Shown: piece after piece, positions 22,500-32,000 of the stretch
Position numbering within the stretch: the stretch's first letter is position 1
Layout: each line of letters begins with the position of its first letter
Assembly (NCBI GenBank): GCA_003260075.1
Contig: QLIY01000175.1
Location: forward strand, 140,479-204,478
DNA from: Phallusia mammillata
Lineage: Eukaryota; Chordata; Ascidiacea; Phlebobranchia; Ascidiidae
Length of the DNA stretch: 64,000 nucleotides
Direction: 5' to 3'
Position numbers and translations under genes: made by a program
Notes under the pieces: model-generated
What the model was told of the DNA's origin: nothing
Seen by the model: only the letters and a program-made list of their open reading frames with translations
The model's database searches: none

Positions 22500-25400
22500 T
22501 CACCATTCTTGTAAGAAACTTGTTCTTGTTGGATCCGAATTTTTCTCCGAGGTCGAAATCGAAGGCGCCGCTGATTTTCTCACAACTTTGCTCCGACGGA
22601 ATTCTAAATATCAGGAAAGCTTATGTTATTTAGTTTGCCAATAGTTTGTTACAACTAAAGAATTTCCGAAAAAAATAAGATTAAAAACGTTGATTTGTTT
22701 TATGTATCATTCGGGTTGTTAAATAAGTTTACATCGTTTAGTTAGGGTTAACTTTATAAGGTCTTTGAATACCATTTTTTTCTCAGGATAATCATTCAAA
22801 ATGCATTAAAAATAGCATGAAGTTAATAAAAATAGTTTTTTTTGTCCTAAACTTCCAGACAGTGCACGCTGTTTTGACCTATAAGGTCTCATCAGTGCAG
22901 CTGGTGACAAGAGATCGGCCGTATTGGCTAGTGTAGCCATCTAATGGCCCTCCAGTTTGTTGGGAGTAACAGGCAGAAAAAAGCCATGCCTCACCTATTC
23001 TGTTCGATGCCCCAACTGGGCATACAGCACAAAGTAAACTGGATTACAATATCCTTATCATGTATTAGCTTAATGCTTTTATATTTATATAAATATATGT
23101 AAGTAGTTATAGAGTAGACAATCGGATTTGAATGACGTTGATAATTATCAATAAAATAAAATCTCCACGCAACCAACACGTCATGTTACCTTGGTTACGG
23201 CCGCTCTTTACAATCGTCTTCCTCTTCTGCTGAAAATAACAGAACACGGACGCGAAGGCGAGAAGAAGCGAACCTACGAGGCAGAGCAAAATGGCGTAGA
23301 AGTGGTACGCGGTGGGGTTCGAACCAGGACCCTCCATGTCAAATTTTTCGAATGGAATAAAACCTCCGATTCTGGTTTGCTTCGGTTCTTCAGTGGTTGT
23401 TGATTGTTCGCCTGTTGGTCGAAAAAATAAAATTTAGTTGAAATTCTTTTGATCAGACTTAAACCAAGATTCTTTTTTGAAATAATATGTTCCAATTCTA
23501 AAAGTTAAATAATGCAAAGATTTTTTTCGATCAACGTTTGTTTCCATGCAACAATTTGGTATCGCTTCAACCAACCCCATAAGAACAGTTTATAATTAAC
23601 GAAAACACTGCAAAAACACTTTTAATTTTGAATTTAGATCTGATTCTGCTTACCCAGGATAAAAAACTTCAGATTTTACATTTTACCAGAATTTTTACTA
23701 ATGTATAAGCCGACTGCTTTGATCGAAAAATGTAAGCTGTTCAAAACGTCCTTATTTCTTTTACATAACGGGGGGGGGGGGGGGGGGGGGGGGGCCGTGC
23801 CTGTATGAGAAATAAAACTCACATGAACCAATCGTTGTGACATTGTGTGGAACTCCCATTAACTTTCCATCAACAGTTATTCCGAATCTTAACATTTCAC
23901 TGCAATTCTTTAATTCACACCGTTTCAAATCCAAATCTACGTCACAACATCCGGGACTCGGCACGTACGATCCAAATCTGTTGTTTATTACGTAATAAAC
24001 GTCATTGCCTGGAAACAATAACTGCCTCCAGAGATAATTTTGTGTTTATTAGAATGGCCCACAATGTGCTAACAAACAATATGAATAATTAAAATATTTA
24101 TAAAAGTCACTTTAAACAAACTTTGCTGTTTTCGAGTATTGGAAAGTTATTTTTTATTTTGGGGACATGTCTTTAAATCGGTAGCCATTTTGCATATGTC
24201 TCATGTGGGCATTTTATTCAATTTTCTTAACTTATTCAACGCACACTTCATGTGTTGAAATGTTTTGTAATTTAACTAAGTTGAAGGCGGCAACATTATT
24301 GTCAAAATATTATTAATTAATTTGCATTCTATCACAATGTCTTGTGTTTATAAACAACAAAACTGCATTATATTTTTAACCAGTATGTTATACTGCTGTT
24401 ATGTTTGTTTTTAAGCAAGGTGTGCAATAAATATGATTGACAACCGTACAGTTTAGTTTTTTGTTATTATTGTTTTTTATTTGTAGAGAACTGGCAACTC
24501 ACCGTTCTGACAAACTGTACACAGTGACGTAAGCATTTTGCGGTAATACAAAACTTGCTGACTCATTATAGTTCCACGTGCATTCCAATGAAGACTGGTT
24601 GCATGTTACTTGTATGCAATCGAACAATGGCGAGTCTTCTAAAAATAGAAAATACGTTTCAGTTAAACTACACTACAAGATTATGTTTTGTCTTTTTTGT
24701 TTTATGTATTTGTGATCAGTGAAAACAGAAAATGGCCAATCCACTGTACAGGTAGTATAGTATGAACAATGTTTATAACTGGGATCAGTCCCAAAGCGTT
24801 CTTGCAGATCATCAGCAACCATCACGGCACACTAATATAGAAATCATAGTACGCCAGGCCCATTGAAGGTACCATACCAAATCAGCCAAGTATTCCCATA
24901 GGACAAGGCATAGGTCAGCTTCGTAGTAGAGAATCGCCAGATTGGCCAGTATCAGTTAAGATGAACATAAATACATAACTGGGATTAGCCCAAAGCGTCT
25001 ACGCCAGCGGCCAATCTTTCTGGTGCCGCGACCCCTTAAAACAGTTCCCAAGTTGCGGTGACCCCACGCATAGGCTCCGAGTTTTACAAAAATGCAAGGT
25101 GGTGGATTTAAATTATGACGTCACTCATGTGTGCAGCCAAATGAGTTCCAACTCAAAGCCCAATATACGTTTAATAAAAAGCAAACTTCGTCAATTTTAA
25201 CAAAAAATTGTTTTTGAAATAATATTGGTTTGGAACAATTCGCTTTAACGTTTTTTTGCTTTAGCAATGTTTAGAAACAGTTTCGTCAAATCACCCAAAG
25301 TGACCATTTATTACAGAACAATCGCATTGTACACCATAGTGGCCAATCATTCACTGCCAACAATTGTGTGTTTGACCAATGATACTATTGTATAGTATCA

Positions 25401-26194
25401 TTGGTTTGACGTCATACAAGTAAGGCACCAACCAAACTAGTTGCTTTTTCGTCAGCACGCTTGTTCAAAAGCAAAATTGTTCCCAAATTTGTTCAGATTT
25501 TACGGTGTTTCGTAAGATACCGATACAAACAAACCCAAATATCCACGGTGTTCGCCACCACCCGAGCAGGTTCTGATGATTATGATTATGTGAATGCAGT
25601 ATTATTACGTAATACAAGGCAATAATTAGCATTTTGTGAAAACAAAAGTCTTCGAAAATTAAAGATCCACCCCAGATGTAGTTAATAGTTTACATACTTT
25701 AACAAACAATGAAAGGAAGGAATAGTGCCCAGTTATTTTGTTTTTTATTTGTTAAATTAGTCTATGGCCTAAAATGAGTTGGGAGCCATTCCCTTACGCG
25801 ACCCCAGGCAAATTATCAGGCGACCCCAGTTGGGGTCGCGACCCACAGGTTGGGAACCGCTGGTTTACGCAGACCAGCAATCACGGCACTCACACATAGA
25901 AATCATAGTACTCCAGGCCGTTTTAGTATTCAACGAATCAAGTCATTCTTCCAAGACCTGGTGGAGTATGATTTCTTCATTTACCACCTTTGTTGCCTTA
26001 CTTTGTATTGTGACGTTGAATGACGTAGGACAGTTACAGGAGCAGTGACGACATTGATCACGTGATTCGGTTTCGGTGCAGGGGAAGTTTTGAATCGAAG
26101 CACCTCCGACAAAGGATTGGAACAAACAACAAACAAGAAAAGCGACCAGGAAGGTTTTAAAGCCGTTTGAAGATTTTGTAAACATTTTTAACAC
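22500..26194 (-). CDS. Small type I membrane protein, family unknown
   Basis: Exons in minus-strand order: 26194-26002, 24638-24516 (or -24503), 24008-23823, 23411-23190, 22603-22500 (stop TGA). About 275 residues. The start is followed by a signal-peptide-like segment (FLVAFLVCCLFQSFVGGA). A Cys-rich ectodomain with several N-glycosylation sequons comes next, then a membrane helix (FYAILLCLVGSLLLAFASVF) and a short basic, Ser-rich tail. I do not recognise the family. Exon 2 is a problem: its good donor (CG|GTGAGT at 24503) breaks the frame with exon 3, while a weak donor (A|GTTTGT, exon end 24516) keeps it. A missing microexon or assembly error is also possible. The first intron holds two SINEs and a large hAT element. 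Confidence 0.6.
22857..23100 (-). mobile_element. Hammerhead-bearing repeat, degenerate copy
   Basis: On the minus strand this copy keeps CTGATGA, the GACC/GGTC stem and the CAGC/GCAC/ACTG-type stem III region. The conserved G of GAAA has become A (AAAA), and the distal stem I strand is lost. The downstream part matches the repeat at 33582-33800. It lies in the last intron of the unknown membrane-protein gene. Confidence 0.7.
23770..23794. other. 25-base G run (masked gap)
   Basis: This G tract sits 28 bases from the end of exon 3 (23823) of the unknown membrane-protein gene. No duplication flanks it, so intron sequence is probably missing. Confidence 0.75.
24770..25004 (-). mobile_element. 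tRNA-derived SINE copies
   Basis: One minus-strand SINE spans about 24770-24960 (AAATCATAGTACGCCAGGCC in the body). The 3' end of a second SINE starts at about 24961 and is interrupted at 25004 by the hAT element. It resumes at 25863. Confidence 0.7.
25005..25862. mobile_element. hAT element with SPIN-like terminal repeat, inserted in a SINE
   Basis: The right end read outward is CAGCGGTTCCCAACCTGTGG followed by GTCGCGACCCC, and the left end is CAGCGGCC. The flanks GTCTACGC (24997-25004) and GTTTACGC (25863-25870) form an 8-bp target duplication with one mismatch. The SINE sequence is continuous once the element is removed. At 858 bp it encodes no transposase that I can see. The right terminus closely resembles the ends of the SPIN/Charlie group of hAT elements known from vertebrates. 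Confidence 0.75.
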
Positions 26195-26499
26195 TGGTTT
26201 TGCAATGACCTAAAACAAAATAATTATATTTAGAAACAAAAAAAATGTAAAGTCGAATGTCATTTAAATTTGATATGCAACTTTCTACTATTTAAATGCT
26301 ATTTAAATTTTTTAACATGCATTGTTTCATACACTCTTGTTTTGTCAGTGCGCAAAAGTTAAAAACCGGGAAATTCTATTTTGACTGATTTCTGCAATCG
26401 GCTCGAAGTTAGACCATGTTTTTACAGTCTACCTAATCTACGAATATAGTGAATCTCAAAAATCTTTTGAGAGGCCACAGTGTTAACAATGACATAATC

Positions 26500-26801
26500 C
26501 AGTGGTGGGATTCAGCCGGTTCGCACCGGTTCTGTAGAACAGTCTCACGAAATTTTGTGAGATCAGCGAACCGGTTAGCATTACTGGTTACTGTCAATGG
26601 ACTTTTGTAACAGAGCCGACTGAAAAAATGACTTTTGTGATAGAACCGGCTGACAAAAAATTTGAATCCCTGAAAAATATGACTTTTGTGATAGAACCGC
26701 TGCAAAATATGACTTTTGTGTGACTTTTGTGATAGAACCGACTGAAAAATATGACTTTTGTGGATAAAATCGGCTGACAAAAAATTTAAATCCCACCACT
26801 G
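26500..26801. mobile_element. hAT-like MITE (CAGTGGTGGGATTC family)
   Basis: The ends are CAGTGGTGGGATTCAGCCGG and its approximate inverse (AAATCCCACCACTG). Inside are diverged direct repeats of TATGACTTTTGTGATAGAAC. The same family recurs inverted at about 40610-40766, as a fragment near 60870, and as a 72-bp copy at 62546. Confidence 0.75.
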
Positions 26802-28329
26802 CTAAAATTCCATCCAGCAGCATTGCAATATTGGGGCAAAGACCTGCACCTTGGATGTTAAGAAGTCGTAGGTGCGTTTAATCTGCTGACGTAGACGAAG
26901 TTGACCTAAAGGCGCCGCAGGCAAAGGCAAATATGACCCGTAATTGAGCAAAAATTAGACTTTCCGTATTTCAATCGCTTCACAATTAACCTTTGTCACT
27001 CCATTATTCGTCACAAAAGCATCCTGTCCGACTATTCATATTTAATTCTAAACTATTTGCTGCAAAATGTTAATTACCGATGCTAATCTAACATGAATAT
27101 AAAGTGTCAAATGTTGGTATAGTTGTCCACATACGGCCATTTGCAGCAAATAGGTTTGCGATAAATTAAAAAGGTTATAAAAAAGCCTTTTTGACTTAAC
27201 ACTCGTCGTTTATGAATTGGCAAATCTACCAGGCAACCGGCTTAATGCTGCTGCTGTTTATACAACTCGTGTGACTGAGTTTACCTCCGGGCAGTTTTTT
27301 CATCTGTCTGAGCTGCCGTAAAAATGGCATTAAGTTGCTGGGTTTTGCTGTAACTTTAAGCTATAGTGCTGTTGCAGAGATGAAGTATAAATCGGTAAAG
27401 TTTAGATATTTTATTTTAATTCGTACAGATTTAATAGTGTGACCTGTAGGATTTACGAAATAGAGTTTAGCAGTTTTGCCATATAGCTTCTTGAAGAAAA
27501 GCAGCCACTGTAGCCGGATTAAGGGTCTGCTGGCCTGTAGGCACATTTTATAAGTGGCCCGAAAATCAGGGCTGCCAACTAAAAAATTAGAATTACCAGT
27601 GTTGCAAAATCATTGTCGCAAAGATCGTTGTTGCAACTATAACACAGGGTACCGTCGTGTTGCCAAGTCATTTTAAAGTGGCCTGGATTTTTGACTGGCC
27701 TGTATAGACACGTGCCTACTTTGCCTAATGGTTAATCCATCACTGCTGTAGTGGTTTTCAACACCCAACCTTCGAGTCTGCTTACTAACATTTACAGCAG
27801 AATAGACCAGCGTTTAAACTACACCTGTATTTTAAGTTAAACTAATGTCAACACCAAAGCGCTTGTATCGAAAATAACTGAAACTAGAGGTAAATAAATT
27901 GGTATTTTGTTGTGTTGTTTTTACGTTATTGTTCAAATTTCTTGTAAAATCAAGCGTTAAAATCTCTGCAAAGACTTCACCTCAAAAACTGTGGGTAACA
28001 ATGTACTGTAAAATAAACACGCACATCTCAACGCTTTTAAGCCTTTCATCTATTTATCACTTCAGTTAAAGTTCGTCTGCTCAACTTACATAATTTAAGC
28101 TTAAAAAAAACGAAATATCTCGTTCTAATACATTGTTTATATCTTGTTTATTTGAATGCCTACAAACACATGTTAAAATGGTGATTCGCTTTTCGGACAA
28201 AAAGGCGCATAAAGTAACCTTTTCAAACGGCCTGAATTAAACACACTTATAAACTTCACACGACATTGCCAGAAAGAAATGTGCAAGTGTAGCGATGTCA
28301 CAAACAGTTAAAATTCAAAATCACCTTGT

Positions 28330-28650
28330 TGAGTAAAAAAGTTGCGTTCAGGGCAAGTATGACGTCATAATTGGTAAATGCGTGAGAATTTTTCGCCAAG
28401 GGTTTTAAATGTTGGCGACCCGAGGAAGCAGTCTTGCGATGACATTTCACTTTGCTTCAGTCATCGAGACAGCGCTCGTCTACGCTTTGACACTAATGCC
28501 GGAAGCCATCGTTCCAAACTGGAACCCCGAACAGGCGCCTATAAGCTGGGATCAAAATATGCGTTCACACAGGCTCTGTGCGTTGTTGAGTCCCCCGTCG
28601 ATGATTTAAGGTCAAAATCAAGCAATCCCAGTCGAAATTCGCTGCCTGTA
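28330..28650 (+). promoter_or_regulatory. Candidate DSEL promoter / 5' untranslated exon
   Basis: This block is richer in GC than its surroundings, lies about 400-700 bases upstream of the DSEL start codon, and holds a palindromic GACGTC site at 28361. It ends with a plausible splice donor. No TATA box or transcript evidence is available, so the call is tentative. Confidence 0.25.
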
Positions 28651-29062
28651 AAGGTTTTGTAGCAATATATGGCAACTGGGAAAAGCGACTTGACGCTACG
28701 ATTGCTTTTGGATCAATTCGGTAAATTGTTTTTGGTTTTTGTTCGCCGCATTTTCAACGGCTTCTTGAACATTTTTAGAAGTCAATTGGGCAATTAAGAA
28801 AACCTGGACGCATTTGTTTTATTCTAGGCCAATATTTTAGTATGTGTGAAAATTGTTTTGTAGATGTTTCTGTGGCCAACAACAGGATTTAAACCACGAC
28901 CTAAAAAATGCTGAAGTACCTTTATATATTTCTTAACCAACCATGTGTTATTTAGGTCACGTAGATTGCCTTATGATACAAAACTGGTTAATACACAAAG
29001 CACCTGGACTGTTTATTTTAAAGAAAAAAATCAAGGCGTTTTGCAAACCTTAAAGAACCACA

Positions 29063-32000
29063 ATGCTTCCCTTTTGTCGCCATTTCATTACTGTAGCGTT
29101 CATCCTAACACATCCCGTCGCCTACTCCACACAACTAGCATCAAACAAGCCCAAATTTCCAATGTTGTTTTTCGAGTTTGACGACATCGCAGATTTGCGC
29201 AGAAAAGCGATGTCGAGTCATGCTAAAATTGCTGACCAACTGAAAATCGCCGGGCACGAAATGAAGTCACGTGACTGGCTGATCCCGCCCGAATCCTACG
29301 AAAAGTTTTCTGAACGTTGGAACGAAATTTACGGAAACAGACTCTGCGCTCATGCCATGTATTGTCTCTTGTATCCCGATGACACGAAAGCTTTCGAGAG
29401 GGTGAGTTGGGATTTTTATTATTTCGTCATAACACTTCTTGAAGTTCAACTGTTTGGTCGAAAATAACCACAATTAAAATGAAACCTTCATCAAAAACAA
29501 AACCGCTAGATAGATAGCTTGTAGATATTCAATACATTATTTTTTGCAGGAATACTTGTTGTGTAAATAGCGACTGTTTAAATGTCTCTTTTATAAAGGT
29601 ATGCGAAAGTAGGTTTCCCGGGAAATCCTAAATCCAAATTTTCGGCATTTGAGGTTTTTTCTGAACCCGTGATTTTTTAATTTGATCCCAAAATCCCAAC
29701 CGTATATGGGAGTTATTTTTTACCAAGTTACAAACTCGTGTCTAGTTTTACAAATTTAAAACCTGATACAGTTTTTGCAATGGTGGTTTGTCTATTTTAT
29801 CCCAATACGTTGCAACTTCCTATTTATATCGCCTTTTGAGTTATGTTGACTTAATTTCGCTTGGTAAAAGACAACGAAGCGACACAATTGCACTAAAACA
29901 ATCACCAAGCTGGAAATAGCTGCTCAAAGTTAAAACATTATGGAGCGCAAAATATTGGAGGGCACAATTAATGGATCATGGTTGAACGCGCTGCAGCTAC
30001 CTCTTTATCAGTCTTTATCTAAAACCAATTCCAAACGAAATATATTCTAGGTAATCCTGACCTTGGATCGTTTCTCGTCATATCCTGACTGGTATGTTGC
30101 TTCGAATCGCAAAGACCAAGTACCTATAGGTCACTCTCTTACCGGTTTCGCGACGGCTTTCGACTTTTTGTATCCGTGGTTCGAACCCCAGCAGAGGCGG
30201 AAGTATCTCGACAAAATGGCGGACATCACATCGCATATGTATTCAGTGTTTGTGAGACATTCTGGTTGGCCGAAGCAACATATTCACAACCACGCTCCTA
30301 CCAATGTCCTAGCAATGTTACTCGGCGCCATGATACTTGAAAAAGATGGGAATTATCCAGGTGATATTTCCCGTTCGCTTGTGTAATTTAGGACAAAGTT
30401 CAAAGTAATAAAAAGGTCAGAATTTCGTAAACAAGTCATAAATGCAGACAGCGTACAGTGGCACCATATAAACTGACAGAAAACAAAGACAATATTTTAA
30501 AGAGAAAGTATATTTGCGCAAACTATACCGCATTCTTAGCTTCTTTTTTGAATATATTTATCTAAAAAATTAAAAAGCATAGCTGCTTGATCTAGCCTTA
30601 TCTTCTGTAACTGTTTTTTTGTTATGCGTTAAACTTTACAGTGCAGCGTGCATTTAAACTTGAAAAAGCGTTAAACTTGTTATTTAACCCCAAAACTTTT
30701 ACAGAAGCGAGCAAATGGAAAAAAGACGCCGCCGAAGCTTTGGAGAAAGGAATGGAAATTCTTTCTTACGTCATAGACGGAACCAGTGACGAAGGCGTCC
30801 CTTATGGATCTTATTCGTCACGTGGCTGGACACAGTGGGCGTTCCTGGCGCGACGACACTTTGACATCGACCACAGCGGACACCCGTGGTTCCGGGCCCA
30901 CTTCTGGTACTTTTACGGAACCGTCCTGCCCGGATTCCAGCGAACCATCGGCATCGCAGATTCAAACCATCACTGGTTCCACGGACCAGAAAGTCAACTT
31001 TATTTCCTGGATTGGTTTGTAATGAAAAACGGATTCGGGAACTGGCTAGCTGACCACGTGAGTGCGCACCGAGCTAGTGAGCCGCCGTTCTCAATGTCAG
31101 AGTCGCAAAAATTCTCTTGTCTTCACACCGAATTCATATTTTATGACGCAACAATCGAAGCGAAAGAGCCGACAATGAACAAAAGCGATGACGTCACAAT
31201 GCAACTGTACAGCGATTGGGGTGTTGTGACGTACAATGGGAGTCGCGAGGCGAAGACGGGAACCAGTTTTCTGTCGTTCAAGTCTGGTGCGATAAATGGT
31301 GAAGCGGTGGCTGATATGGTCGAAGGACTGGTTCAAATACCATTTGTTAATGGTTGGTCAACGTTCAACGCTGGACACGAACACCATGATCAAAACACGT
31401 TCGTATTTGCTCCAAACGGACGCTACTTTATCACCGAAGCCTTGTACGCTCATAAGAAATCATATTTGGACAATGCTCTTATGTTTTACCCCACACCAAA
31501 TACGAAATGTCTTCCACACTGGCAAGGTCAAACTGGAGGTTGCGAGAAATGGTTGAAATACAAAGTTGTTCCGGTTCCACGTGGAAAAATCGTCACTACT
31601 TCAACTGCAGAGGGAATGGTCCATTTCGCTGGCGAAGCCGTAGACGCTTACCCGTAAGTTCATGATGTGTTTGTTTTTTGAACGGCATAGTAAAGTCACC
31701 TAAGGAAGTCATTATTCACAAGCCTGGCTTTAGGGAGTTTTCTGCCGTTCTGTAGTATTTTTCAAGTTTTTTTTTTCCTTATGAAGTGAAATGACCTTCT
31801 GAAGTTGGGAAATAAACCATCGACTCTGGGAATATTAGAAACAACCCAAAATGCAATTCAGTTCATATTTCACTCAAAAGTTACTGATACGCAGTGGTAC
31901 TGGTAACATTTTCTTTCCTCCCCATTAGACTACATGTAGATGCTAAACCATACAAAGATCGTTTAAAACCGGGTCTTTTATCAACTTCAGAGGTTATATT

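Larger units (their letters stand above)
26195..29062. other. Divergent intergenic region upstream of DSEL
   Basis: This region separates the unknown membrane-protein gene (-) from DSEL (+). It contains a hAT-like element (26500-26801). A GC-richer block at about 28330-28650 contains a TGACGTCA-type site (28361) and ends near a donor-like CT|GTAAAG at 28647. The block could be the DSEL promoter or 5' untranslated exon, but this is not proven. I see no coding exon. Confidence 0.45.

Noticed and set aside
26433..26823. Repetitive Ser/His/Lys-rich frames on the minus strand
   Set aside because: They are translations of internal repeats of a hAT-like MITE.
28378..28662. Overlapping frames of 66-94 codons upstream of DSEL as a separate gene
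   Set aside because: No domain, no splice partner in phase with DSEL, and two overlapping frames of equal length. More likely a non-coding promoter or 5' exon.
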